From Amycolatopsis thailandensis (lineage in GTDB: Bacteria > Actinomycetota > Actinomycetes > Mycobacteriales > Pseudonocardiaceae), in the NCBI RefSeq assembly GCF_002234405.1, contig NZ_NMQT01000129.1, forward strand, positions 1 through 63,564: a stretch of 63,564 bases of DNA, in the 5' to 3' direction. A program made the position numbers and the translations under genes. Shown here one piece after another: positions 8,993-19,770 of the stretch. Within the stretch, counting starts at the first letter, position 1. Each line of letters starts with the position of its first letter. Under the pieces are notes generated by a model. That model did not search any database. It was not told where the DNA came from and worked only from the letters and a program-made list of their open reading frames with translations.

Positions 8993-10165
8993 ATGCGAGC
9001 ACCGGCCGTCGTATGGGACTCCTCGCTGCTGGGTTACGACCTCGGCGGCGAGCATCCGTTCAACCCGGTGCGGCTCGAACTGACCATCCGGCTCGCCACC
9101 GGACTCGGCGTGCTCGACGGGGTCGAGCTGCTCGTCCCCGACGCCGCGGGCGAAGACGAGCTGCGCCGTGTCCACCTGGACGAGTACATCGAGGCCGTGC
9201 GGCGGGCGCCGATGACCGGTGCCGATTTCGCGCACGGGCTCGGCACCGAGGACAACCCGGTGTTCACCGGCATGCACGAGGCTTCCGCGCTGGTCGTCGG
9301 CTCGACGCTGCTGGCCGCGCGCAAGATCGCCGACGGCGAGGCGACCAGGGCGGTGAACATCGCCGGCGGGCTGCACCACGCGATGCCGGGCAAGGCGTCG
9401 GGCTTCTGCGTCTACAACGACTGCTCGGTGGCGATCTCGTGGCTGCTGGACCACGGCTTCGACCGCGTGGCCTACGTCGACACCGACGTCCACCACGGCG
9501 ACGGCGTGCAGACGGCGTTCTACGACGACCCCCGGGTGCTGACCGTTTCGCTGCACCAGCACCCGTTCACGCTGTGGCCGGGCACGGGCTATTCGGCGGA
9601 GATCGGCAAGGGCGGGGCCGAGGGCACCGCCGTCAATCTCCCGCTTCCGCCCGGTACCCGCGACGGCGGCTGGCTGAGGGCGTTCGAGGCGGTGGTGCCG
9701 TCGCTGCTGGAGCAGTTCCAGCCGCAGATCCTCGTCACCCAGTGCGGCGTCGACTCGCACGAGGAAGACCCGCTGGCGGATCTCTCGCTCTCGGTGGACG
9801 GTCATCGCGCCATCTACCGGCGGTTGCGGGAACTGTCCGAAGCGCACGCCGGTGGCCGCTGGATCGCCGTGGGCGGCGGGGGTTACCAGCTGATCCGGGT
9901 GGTGCCGCGGTCCTGGACCCATCTGCTCGCCACCGTGCTCGATCGCGACGTCGACCCGGCGACGGCGTTGCCGCCGGACTGGGTCGCGTCGATCTCCCGG
10001 GCGGCGCCGAAAGCCGAGATCCCGCCCGGCATGTCCGATGGCCGTGACACCACCTTCGTCCCGTGGGGGGACGGGGCGGACGAACCGGTCGACATCGCCA
10101 TCCGCGACACCCGCCGCGCGATCTTCCCGCTGCACGGCCTCGATCCGGACGATCCGAGGGACTGA
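8993..10165 (+). CDS. acuC: AcuC-type class I-like histone/protein deacetylase
   Basis: A 390-residue member of the arginase-fold deacetylase family. Metal and catalytic motifs are visible: the GGLHHAMPGKASGFC block (catalytic His pair), DTDVHHGDGVQ (zinc ligands Asp and His) and GGGGYQ near the C-terminus. AcuC proteins remove acetyl or acyl groups from lysines, notably reactivating AMP-forming acyl-CoA synthetases. It is followed after one base by a PatA-type acetyltransferase, giving a writer/eraser operon. The start is set by the TAGAGT element 7 bases upstream. Confidence 0.9.
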   Translation: MRAPAVVWDSSLLGYDLGGEHPFNPVRLELTIRLATGLGVLDGVELLVPDAAGEDELRRVHLDEYIEAVRRAPMTGADFAHGLGTEDNPVFTGMHEASALVVGSTLLAARKIADGEATRAVNIAGGLHHAMPGKASGFCVYNDCSVAISWLLDHGFDRVAYVDTDVHHGDGVQTAFYDDPRVLTVSLHQHPFTLWPGTGYSAEIGKGGAEGTAVNLPLPPGTRDGGWLRAFEAVVPSLLEQFQPQILVTQCGVDSHEEDPLADLSLSVDGHRAIYRRLRELSEAHAGGRWIAVGGGGYQLIRVVPRSWTHLLATVLDRDVDPATALPPDWVASISRAAPKAEIPPGMSDGRDTTFVPWGDGADEPVDIAIRDTRRAIFPLHGLDPDDPRD

Positions 10166-10166
10166 C

Positions 10167-12852
<2,686 letters not shown>

Positions 12853-12869
<17 letters not shown>

Positions 12870-13011
12870 GTCCGGGCAGCACCACGGCGAACACGCTCAC
12901 GGCCAGTGGCGCGAGGATCCCGAACGCCGCCGTGACGGGAAGGCGAACAGCACCGACCACACCCCGAACTCGCCGGTGTCCGCCAGTGCTTCCTCAGGCG
13001 CGTCGCACCGT
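12853..13011 (-). pseudogene. Frameshifted C-terminal remnant of a membrane protein (tentative)
   Basis: The gap between the acetyltransferase and the SnoaL-like gene carries two minus-strand reading segments that join only through a frameshift near 12936-12942. The upstream one reads ...EALADTGEFGVWSVLFAF and the downstream one ends VTAAFGILAPLAVSVFAVVL plus a short tail before a stop at 12853-12855. Together they look like the end of an integral membrane protein with the usual codon bias. There is no start codon or full-length partner. It may be a decayed transporter; I cannot name the family. The stop lies inside the acetyltransferase gene. Confidence 0.3.
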
Positions 13012-13034
13012 GAGTCTGCCGGGAACGGCGCCGG

Positions 13035-13460
13035 TCAGGAATCCCACTCCTGGGGCGAGCGAGCGGCGAGATCCGGGTCGTGGCCGGTGAACGACGCGAT
13101 ATCACCCTTGATCGTGTTGTGGAAGGCGGCGACCCGCCCGTCGTGGACGAGCATCGTCTGCACCGCGCGCTGCTCCCCGGCGAGGGGACCCGCCGGGATG
13201 GACATCACCGTCTCGGAGTGCACGAGGTCGAATCCGCCGCCGAGCGGGCGGCTCGACACCTGGCGGAGTTCCAGCCTGCTGCCCCGGTAGATGGTGTCGA
13301 AGATCTTCTGGCTTTCGCGGGCGATCGTCGCGCGGCCGCGCTGGATGCGGCCGACGACGTCGACGAAATCCACGTCCTCGGCGAAGTTCGCGGCCCACGC
13401 CTCACCGTCACCGGCGTTCCAGGCGCGTTCCAGCGAAGTGATGATCTCCTCGGTGGTCAT
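13035..13460 (-). CDS. SgcJ/EcaC-type SnoaL-like (NTF2-fold) protein
   Basis: A 141-residue NTF2-fold protein. The opening MTTEEIITSLERAWNAGDGE and the following FAEDVDFVDVVG are characteristic of the SgcJ/EcaC branch of SnoaL-like proteins. The ligand pocket is small and the substrate unknown; members range from cyclases and isomerases to binding proteins. No signal peptide or membrane segment. It is a single gene, separated from the upstream hydrolase by a terminator. Confidence 0.8.
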   Translation of the reverse strand: MTTEEIITSLERAWNAGDGEAWAANFAEDVDFVDVVGRIQRGRATIARESQKIFDTIYRGSRLELRQVSSRPLGGGFDLVHSETVMSIPAGPLAGEQRAVQTMLVHDGRVAAFHNTIKGDIASFTGHDPDLAARSPQEWDS

Positions 13461-13525
13461 CGCTGTCCTCCCTCGTGGCGACTACCCCTTGCTGGGAAAG
13501 ACGTTTCAAGGAGTCGTCCGGTTGC

Positions 13526-13568
13526 GTGACCTCCACCCGGCCCCGTCACCGAGGCCGGGTGGAGTCAC
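13526..13568 (-). terminator. Long-stem terminator of the secreted hydrolase
   Basis: Two stacked perfect helices: GTGAC (13526-13530) with GTCAC (13564-13568), and TCCACCCGGCC (13532-13542) with GGCCGGGTGGA (13553-13563), one bulged C and a 10-base loop. It sits just downstream of the hydrolase stop. Confidence 0.75.
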
Positions 13569-13573
13569 GACGA

Positions 13574-14671
13574 CTACGAGGCGTTGCCCAGGGGCACGCT
13601 GGTGGCGTCGCTGCTTCGGTGACGCAGGTACCTGTCGAAGAACGCGCTCAGTTCGGCTCGCTGAATCGCGACGCTCCGCGCCGGGTCGATGGTGCCGACG
13701 AACGCGGCCGGGGCGTTGCCCAGCTGGGGCAACAGGGTCTGGTAATCGGTGAAGCTGAAGTGCTCGCCGTCCGGCAGGCGCGTCTCGCGGGTCCAGCCGC
13801 GCTGGTTGCGCTGGAACTCCTGCCAGGACGCGTCCGACGCCGCGCTGTGGTCACCCGCGCTCATCAGCAGGAACGGCCGGTCGAGACCTTCGTCGGCGAC
13901 GCGGCCGAAGATCCGCCGCGACTGCGAGTGCGCCATGCTGCCGTCGAGATCCGCCCCGGCGACGACGCGCGGGTCCTCCACCATCGTCTCGCCCGCGGTG
14001 AACCCGCCCGCGGAGTGGCCGAACATGCCGACCCGGGAAAGCCGAAGCCTGTCGAGGACGAATCGCGTGTCCTGGACACGGGTCTCCATCACGCGCTTCG
14101 ACACCTCGACGCTCGACGGCGGCAGGGCTTTCTTCTCGACACGTCCACCGGGGAACTCGACCGCTTCCGCCTCGTGGGTGTGGTCGATCGCCACGACGAC
14201 GTACCCCTCACTCGCGAGCTGTTCCCGCAGGACGGTGCCGTGCGAACGGGACAAGGTGCCGCCGGGTGAATACAGCACGACAGACCGTTTCCCGACGATG
14301 GCGGGCGCGCCGAGCCGGGAATTCGTGGGAAAGCGGTAGTCGAGGGTGTCCGCCTCGACGCCCAGTTTGACGGCGTCGCCCTCGGCCACGACCTTCGCGA
14401 CTCCCGGCGCCATGTACGGCGCCTTCGGTTTCCCGCTCGGCAGAGCCGGATACCGCACGGTGACCATCAGTTCCCTGACGGTGCCGGGAACCCACGGGTC
14501 CCGGCGGGAGTGGTCGATCAGGTGCAGGTCGGTACTGCCGACCGCGTACGGGCCGGTCGGCGCCGGCAGGCTCAAACGGACAGGGGCCGCCGAAGCGGTC
14601 GGTGCGAGAAGGACGGCGGGGAGGGCGAGAGCCGTGGCCAGTACACCCATCCTCTGTGGAATTCTTTTCAT
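13574..14671 (-). CDS. Secreted alpha/beta hydrolase, PAF-acetylhydrolase-like
   Basis: A 365-residue protein with a signal peptide (MKRIPQRMGVLATALALPAV, cleavage near ASAA at ~29). Features match the platelet-activating-factor acetylhydrolase/cutinase-like branch: oxyanion strand VVLYSPGG, nucleophile elbow GHSAGG with Ser220, a likely acid in GADLDGSM, and a late histidine in GEHFSF. It probably hydrolyses short acyl esters or phospholipids outside the cell. Single gene with its own terminator. The substrate is not readable from sequence. Confidence 0.86.
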   Translation of the reverse strand: MKRIPQRMGVLATALALPAVLLAPTASAAPVRLSLPAPTGPYAVGSTDLHLIDHSRRDPWVPGTVRELMVTVRYPALPSGKPKAPYMAPGVAKVVAEGDAVKLGVEADTLDYRFPTNSRLGAPAIVGKRSVVLYSPGGTLSRSHGTVLREQLASEGYVVVAIDHTHEAEAVEFPGGRVEKKALPPSSVEVSKRVMETRVQDTRFVLDRLRLSRVGMFGHSAGGFTAGETMVEDPRVVAGADLDGSMAHSQSRRIFGRVADEGLDRPFLLMSAGDHSAASDASWQEFQRNQRGWTRETRLPDGEHFSFTDYQTLLPQLGNAPAAFVGTIDPARSVAIQRAELSAFFDRYLRHRSSDATSVPLGNAS

Positions 14672-14737
14672 GGCAACGAACTTAGGGAGCGATCAGCTGT
14701 CCGGGCATCGGGAAGATCACCGGTGCCGACCCTGGGA

Positions 14738-16249
14738 TCAGTCCTGGGGGTAGCGGAGCTCCCAGGCGTCTCCGGCGCCGTCCGCGGCCAGTTCCCGTTT
14801 GAGCACCTTGTGCGTCGCCGTGCGCGGTAGCTCTTCGATCACCCGCACGAACCGAGGGCGCTGTTTCGGACCGAGGTCGCCTTGCGCCGCGACGAAAGCG
14901 GCGAGCTCACCGGCGTCGACCGGAGACCGGCAGACCAGCGCGGCCATCACCTGGTCTCCCACGCGCGGATCCGGCACCGCGTACACGGCGGCTTCGCGGA
15001 CGGCGGGATGCCGCAGGAGCGCGCGTTCGATCGGGGCGGTGCCGAGGTTTTCGCCGTCGACGCGAAGCCAGTCGCCGAGCCGTCCCGCGAAGTAGCAGTA
15101 GCCGTCCGCGTCGAGGTAGGCCAGGTCGCCGGTGTGGTACATCCCGTCGCGCATCCGGTCGGCTTCGGCGGCCGGGTCGCCGTAGTACCCGGCGAAGAAG
15201 CCCGGCCCGCCGGTGTTGACCAGTTCGCCGACCGCCTCGGCGGCGTTGAGCAGCTTCCCGGCCGCGTCGAATTCCGCCGGGGGACAGGGTTCCCCGGTCT
15301 CCGGATCGAGTACGGCGACGCCGTCGAGCAGCCGGCCGAGTGAGCCGGGCGGGGTGGTGGCGTCCCGGCCGAAGTTCACGCCGCCCTCGGTCGAGCCGAA
15401 CGCGTCGACCACGTGACAGCCGAAGCGCTTGGCGAAAACGGCGAGGTCGGCCTCCGCGCCTTCGTTGCCGTAGACCAGTTTCAGTGGGTTGTCGGCGTCG
15501 TCGTCCCGCTCGGGAGTGGTGAGCACGTAGGACAGCGGCTTGCCGACGTAGTTGGCGTAGGTCGCCCCGAACTTCCGGACGTCGGGAAGGAAACCGGAGG
15601 CGGAGAACCGGCGCCGCAGCGCGATCCCCGCGCCCGAGGAGAGCGCGACCGACCAGCCCGCCATGATGGCGTTGGAATGGAACATCGGCATCGCCACGTA
15701 CGCGGTGTCCTCTGTGGACAGACCGAAGCGGGAGGCCAGCATCTCGCCGGGGTAGGCGACCTTGCCGTGGGTGCACCGGACGGCCTTCGGATCGCCGCTG
15801 GTGCCGGAGGTGAAGATCAGCATGAGCAGGTCTTCGGGCTTCGCGGCCACGGGAACGACCGTCTCGGGCGAGGGTTCGAGCTCGCTCAGCGGCCGCACCG
15901 GGACGCCTGCCTCGGACAGCAGGGGAAGGTACTTCTCCTCGGCGAACACGAGCTCGCAGTCGGCCAGCGCGACGTCGCGGGCCAGGGCCGCGCCCCGGCG
16001 CGTCGGGTTCAGGCCGACCAGCACGTGCCCCGAGAGCGCGGCACCACCGAGCAGGAACGAGAACTCGGGGATGTTGTCGGCCAGCAGCCCGAAATGCCCG
16101 CCGGGCCGCAGGATCCCGTTCAGCGCGGCCGCGTGTCCGGCGCAGGCCCGGACGTGTTCGGCCCAGGTCCAGCGCCGGTCCTCGAACAGCAGCCCGGTCG
16201 AGCGGTCCTCCGCTCTGGCGAGCAGGAGCTCCGTGACCGTGGGGGTCAT
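14738..16249 (-). CDS. fadD17: Acyl-CoA synthetase FadD17-like (steroid side chain)
   Basis: A 503-residue AMP-forming ligase. The ATP motif IFTSGTSGDPKAV and the downstream YHTGDLAYLDADGY hinge with K (THKVLKREL) near the C-terminus are intact. ATG at 16249 overlaps the fadE27 stop as ATGA. Position and order (fadE26-fadE27-fadD17 divergent from fdxD/mce4) match M. tuberculosis Rv3504-Rv3506. FadD17 there activates steroids carrying a C5 side-chain carboxylate with CoA. The assignment rests mainly on synteny plus length. Regulation is expected from the KstR site at 18568. Confidence 0.85.
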   Translation of the reverse strand: MTPTVTELLLARAEDRSTGLLFEDRRWTWAEHVRACAGHAAALNGILRPGGHFGLLADNIPEFSFLLGGAALSGHVLVGLNPTRRGAALARDVALADCELVFAEEKYLPLLSEAGVPVRPLSELEPSPETVVPVAAKPEDLLMLIFTSGTSGDPKAVRCTHGKVAYPGEMLASRFGLSTEDTAYVAMPMFHSNAIMAGWSVALSSGAGIALRRRFSASGFLPDVRKFGATYANYVGKPLSYVLTTPERDDDADNPLKLVYGNEGAEADLAVFAKRFGCHVVDAFGSTEGGVNFGRDATTPPGSLGRLLDGVAVLDPETGEPCPPAEFDAAGKLLNAAEAVGELVNTGGPGFFAGYYGDPAAEADRMRDGMYHTGDLAYLDADGYCYFAGRLGDWLRVDGENLGTAPIERALLRHPAVREAAVYAVPDPRVGDQVMAALVCRSPVDAGELAAFVAAQGDLGPKQRPRFVRVIEELPRTATHKVLKRELAADGAGDAWELRYPQD

Positions 16250-17319
16250 GCCGGGTCCGCGGCCAGGAGGTCGCCGAGACCTCGCAGCTGCGCGGTCGCG
16301 CCACCCCAGGTGAACTCGAGCCGTTTCGCCGCGACGAAGTAGCGGTGCAGCGTGTGATCGACGTCGATGCCGACCCCGCCGTGGATGTGCACGGCGGTGT
16401 GCGCCACGCGGTGACCCGCCTCCGCCGCCCAGAACTTCGCCGTCGCGACCTCTTCGGCCGACGGCAGGCCCTCGCTCAGCCGCCAGACGGCCTGCCACAA
16501 CGTCAGCCGGACGGCTTCGACGTCGACGTAGGCGTCGGCGAGCCGCTGCCGCACCGCCTGGAAGCTCCCGATGAGGTGGTCGAACTGCTTGCGTTCCCGC
16601 GCGTACTCCGCGGTCAGCTCCAGTGCCCGCTCGACGACGCCGAGCTGTTGCGCGCAGGCACCGATCGTGCCGCGCAGACGCAGCCATTCGCCGATGTCGC
16701 CCAAGGAGACCTCGGCCTTGGCACCGGACAGTTCCACGAGCGCCGCGTCGGCGTGGTCGACGGTCCGCTGCGCCGAGACGGTCACCGCGTCCCGGTCCAG
16801 CAGGAACACCTGACGGCCACCGTCGATGGCGGCTTCGACGAGGAACCCGTGCGCGAACGCGCCCGAGGCCACCGCGGTCTGCGCGCCGGTCAGCCGCCAG
16901 CCGTCGCCGTCGGCCTCGGCGGTGAACCCGCACGGCACGCCGTAGTCCGGCAGCGCCACCGCGAGGACGTGGTCGCCGCGCAGCACCGGGACGACCCAGC
17001 GCTCGGCAAGCCGCCCGTCACCGAATTCGGCGACGGCCGCGGCGCCCATCACGACCGACGTGAGATAGGGGACCGGTGCGACCGCGCGGCCGATCTCGGC
17101 CAGTACCGAACACTGCTCCAGCGGCCCGAACCCGCCGCCGCCGACCGACTGCGGCAGGGCGGCGTCGATCACTCCGGCCTGGGCCAGGGAAGTCCACAGT
17201 GGAGCGTCGAACCCGCCGGAACCGTGTGGCCCCAGCACGTCGGGCGTGACCTTGTCCGTCAGGATCCGGCGCGTGAGCGACGCGAGATCCTGCTGCGCTT
17301 CGGTGAGCGTGAAGTCCAT
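16246..17319 (-). CDS. fadE27: Acyl-CoA dehydrogenase, FadE27-like subunit
   Basis: A 357-residue acyl-CoA dehydrogenase, shorter than the usual ~390, as expected for the FadE27 (ChsE5) half of an alpha2beta2 steroid dehydrogenase. The FAD fold and C-terminal motif HIHGGVGIDVDHTLHRYF are visible. GGAGAC precedes ATG 17319, 8 bases after the fadE26 stop. With FadE26 it should introduce the alpha-beta double bond in steroid side-chain CoA esters. The partner assignment is from gene order; the family call is direct. Confidence 0.88.
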   Translation of the reverse strand: MDFTLTEAQQDLASLTRRILTDKVTPDVLGPHGSGGFDAPLWTSLAQAGVIDAALPQSVGGGGFGPLEQCSVLAEIGRAVAPVPYLTSVVMGAAAVAEFGDGRLAERWVVPVLRGDHVLAVALPDYGVPCGFTAEADGDGWRLTGAQTAVASGAFAHGFLVEAAIDGGRQVFLLDRDAVTVSAQRTVDHADAALVELSGAKAEVSLGDIGEWLRLRGTIGACAQQLGVVERALELTAEYARERKQFDHLIGSFQAVRQRLADAYVDVEAVRLTLWQAVWRLSEGLPSAEEVATAKFWAAEAGHRVAHTAVHIHGGVGIDVDHTLHRYFVAAKRLEFTWGGATAQLRGLGDLLAADPA

Positions 17320-17327
17320 CGTGTCTC

Positions 17328-18509
17328 CTAGCGCGTGACGGGCAGGCCGAGGGCGGTCGCGGCGATCATGTCCCGCTGGATCTCGTTGGTGCCGCCGCCG
17401 AAGGTGAGGATCAGCGACGAACGGTGCAGCCGTTCGATCCGGCCGCGCAGCAGGGCGCCGGGGGAGCCCTCGCGGACCACGGCGCCCGCTCCCAGGATCT
17501 CCATCATCAGCCGGTACGCCTCGGTCGCGAACTCCGTGCCGAACACCTTGGTCGCCGAGGCCTCCGCCGGGCCGAGGTCGCTGCTCGCGGCCGCCCAGGC
17601 GATCCGCCAGTTCCGCAGCTTCAGATACTCGGCGTGCGTGTGGATCCGCGCCAGGTGCAGCCGGACCCACGGCTGGTCGATGACGCGGGAGCCGTCGGGC
17701 AGCTTGGTCGTCTGCGCCCAGGTCCGCACGTCGCGCAACGACGTCTGGATCGGCGCGGCCGAGGTCAGCGCGACCCGTTCGTGGTTGAGCTGGTTCGTGA
17801 TGAGCGGCCAGCCCTCGTTCTCCCCGGCGACCCGCGAAGTCACCGGGACGCGCACGTCGTCGTAGTAGGTCGCGCTCGTGCCGGGCCCGGCGACCGTGCG
17901 CACCTTCGTCCAGGAGAAACCGGGCGCCGACGTCGGCACGATCAGCATGCTCAGGCCCTTGTGCTTGCGGGCCCCGGGGTCGGTGCGGGCGGCCAGCCAG
18001 ATGTAGTCGGCGTACTCGATCAGGCTCGTCCACATCTTCTGGCCGTTGATGACGTAGTCGTCGCCCTCGCGGACCGCGCGAGTGCGCAGGGACGCCAGGT
18101 CGGTGCCCGCGCCCGGCTCGGAGTAGCCGATCGCGAAGTGCAGCTCGCCGGCGGCGATCTTCGGCAGGTAGAACGCCTTCTGTTCTTCGGTGCCGTACCG
18201 CATGATCGTCGGCCCGACGGTGTTCACCGTGAGGAACGGGACGGGCACCCCCGCCGCGGCCGCTTCGTCGGTGAAGATGAGCTGATCGAGCATCGGCCGG
18301 TCCTGCCCGCCGTACTCGCGGGGCCAGCCGATCGCGAGCCAGCCCGCACTGCCCAGATCCCGGACGATTTCCTTGTACACCAGGCCGTCGCCGTACTCGC
18401 CGCCGTCGTCGGCCAGGGCTTCACGGCGTTCGGGGGTCATCAGCCCGGCGAAGTACTCCCGGAGTTCCCCGGCCAGTGCCCGTTGCTCCGGCGTGTAGTC
18501 GATCCGCAT
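17328..18509 (-). CDS. fadE26: Acyl-CoA dehydrogenase, FadE26-like subunit
   Basis: A 393-residue acyl-CoA dehydrogenase with the signature FAIGYSEPGAGTDLASL (FAD/substrate loop) and the C-terminal TFGGGTNEIQRDMIA. In M. tuberculosis FadE26/FadE27 (ChsE4-ChsE5) form one heterotetramer acting on cholesterol side-chain CoA thioesters. First gene of the minus-strand fadE26-fadE27-fadD17 operon. The divergent gap to fdxD contains a perfect KstR-type palindrome about 60 bases upstream. Confidence 0.9.
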   Translation of the reverse strand: MRIDYTPEQRALAGELREYFAGLMTPERREALADDGGEYGDGLVYKEIVRDLGSAGWLAIGWPREYGGQDRPMLDQLIFTDEAAAAGVPVPFLTVNTVGPTIMRYGTEEQKAFYLPKIAAGELHFAIGYSEPGAGTDLASLRTRAVREGDDYVINGQKMWTSLIEYADYIWLAARTDPGARKHKGLSMLIVPTSAPGFSWTKVRTVAGPGTSATYYDDVRVPVTSRVAGENEGWPLITNQLNHERVALTSAAPIQTSLRDVRTWAQTTKLPDGSRVIDQPWVRLHLARIHTHAEYLKLRNWRIAWAAASSDLGPAEASATKVFGTEFATEAYRLMMEILGAGAVVREGSPGALLRGRIERLHRSSLILTFGGGTNEIQRDMIAATALGLPVTR

Positions 18510-18567
18510 CCGTCACCTCTGCCGTCGGTGCTCGTTACTGGTGCCATGGCCGCTCGCGGCGGTAGGG

Positions 18568-18581
18568 TAGAACCTGTTCTA
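18568..18581. promoter_or_regulatory. KstR operator in the fadE26-fdxD divergent gap
   Basis: TAGAACCTGTTCTA is a perfect 14-bp palindrome matching the KstR consensus TnnAACnnGTTnnA at every fixed position. KstR is the TetR-family repressor of cholesterol catabolism in mycobacteria and rhodococci; it is released by steroid-CoA intermediates. Here it can control both directions. Confidence 0.85.
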
Positions 18582-18612
18582 GTTGTACCAGGTGTGGCGG
18601 CGAGGAGGGAAT

Positions 18613-18804
18613 ATGGAGATCGACGTCGATCGCTCGCTCTGCGAGGCGAACGCGATCTGTGTCGGCTTCGCGCCCGAGGTCTTCGATCTCGACGACGACG
18701 AGGAGCTGATCCTCGAATCGACCGAAGTTCCGCAGAATCAGGTAGAACGTGTTACTCAAGCTGTGGCGAGCTGTCCGAAAAACGCCCTGCTCATACGCGG
18801 TTAG
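18613..18804 (+). CDS. fdxD: Small [3Fe-4S] ferredoxin FdxD-like
   Basis: A 63-residue acidic ferredoxin with exactly three cysteines, Cys10-x5-Cys16 and Cys54-Pro, the pattern of a [3Fe-4S] cluster where the fourth ligand is replaced. A strong SD (GAGGAGGGA, 18602-18610) precedes ATG 18613. Rv3503c (FdxD) occupies the same place in M. tuberculosis and can pass electrons to steroid-hydroxylating P450s. It is the first plus-strand gene downstream of the KstR palindrome. Its redox partner is not in the window. Confidence 0.9.
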   Translation: MEIDVDRSLCEANAICVGFAPEVFDLDDDEELILESTEVPQNQVERVTQAVASCPKNALLIRG

Positions 18805-18832
18805 CACCGTTTATTTGGACCTTGCATGTAGC

Positions 18833-18846
18833 GAGAACAGATTCTA
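18833..18846. promoter_or_regulatory. Second, degenerate KstR-like site before the SDR gene
   Basis: GAGAACAGATTCTA keeps 6 of the 8 fixed positions of TnnAACnnGTTnnA. It touches TAGTGT (18845-18850), a candidate -10 for the SDR/mce4 transcript, so binding could repress an internal promoter. Weaker than the 18568 site. Confidence 0.45.
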
Positions 18847-18875
18847 GTGTGTGCGGTGAGGCGAGGAGGCCCGGA

Positions 18876-19760
18876 GTGAGTTTGGACGGCAAGACGGCTA
18901 TCGTGACCGGGGCCGGCGCGGGACTCGGCCGGGCCGAGGCGCTGGCGCTGGCCGCGGCGGGGGCGTCGGTGGTGGTCAACGACGTGTCGACCGCCGCGCA
19001 GGTGGTCGCCGACGAGATCGAGGCCGAAGGCGGCAAGGCCGTCGCGGTCACCGGCGACGTGTCGGAGTCCTCGACCGCGGACGCGCTGCTCTCCGCCGCC
19101 GTCGACCACTTCGGCGGACTCCACGTCCTGGTCAACAACGCGGGCGTGCTGCGCGACCGGATGCTCTTCTCGATGTCCGACGAAGAATGGGACACGGTGC
19201 TTCGGGTCCACCTTCGCGGGCACTTCCTGCTTTCCCGCAACGCCGGGGCGTACTGGCGTGACAAGTCCAAAGTGGACGGCGCGCCGGTGTACGGCCGCGT
19301 GGTCAACACCGCGTCGGAGTCGTTCCTGCTCGGCGCCCCCGGCCAGCCGAACTACGGCGCGGCCAAGGCGGGCATCGCCGCGCTCACCGTCTCCACCGCG
19401 CGCGGTCTTTCCCGCTACGGCGTCCGCGCCAACGCGATCTGCCCGCGCGCCCGCACCGCGATGACCGAAGCCGTCTTCGGCGCCGACGCGCCGGAAGGGA
19501 TCGACCCGCTTTCGGTCGACCACGTCGCGCCGTTCGTCTCCTTCCTCTGTTCGCCCGAGTCCGACCGCGTCAACGGTCAGGTCTTCCTCGTCTACGGCGG
19601 GATGGTCGCGCTCATGCGGCCGCCGTCGGTGGAGCAGCGGTTCGACACGGTCAACGGGACCTGGACGGTCGACGAGCTCGCCGGAAGCGTGGGCGGCTAC
19701 TTCGCCGACCGCGACCCGGAACGCATGTTCTCCGCATCCGAAATCATGTCGCTGCCGTGA
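18876..19760 (+). CDS. SDR oxidoreductase, Rv3502c-like (steroid/3-hydroxyacyl dehydrogenase)
   Basis: A 294-residue short-chain dehydrogenase. TGAGAGLG (11-18) binds NAD(P), NNAG is at 87-90, and the catalytic Tyr160/Lys164 (YGAAK) follow Ser near 147-149. It resembles the N-terminal dehydrogenase part of multifunctional HSD17B4-type enzymes and lies where Rv3502c lies, between fdxD and yrbE4A. A role in side-chain beta-oxidation or 17-hydroxysteroid oxidation is inferred. GTG 18876 has a well-spaced GAGGAGG (18863-18869). Confidence 0.87.
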   Translation: MSLDGKTAIVTGAGAGLGRAEALALAAAGASVVVNDVSTAAQVVADEIEAEGGKAVAVTGDVSESSTADALLSAAVDHFGGLHVLVNNAGVLRDRMLFSMSDEEWDTVLRVHLRGHFLLSRNAGAYWRDKSKVDGAPVYGRVVNTASESFLLGAPGQPNYGAAKAGIAALTVSTARGLSRYGVRANAICPRARTAMTEAVFGADAPEGIDPLSVDHVAPFVSFLCSPESDRVNGQVFLVYGGMVALMRPPSVEQRFDTVNGTWTVDELAGSVGGYFADRDPERMFSASEIMSLP

Positions 19761-19770
19761 GGAGATGACG

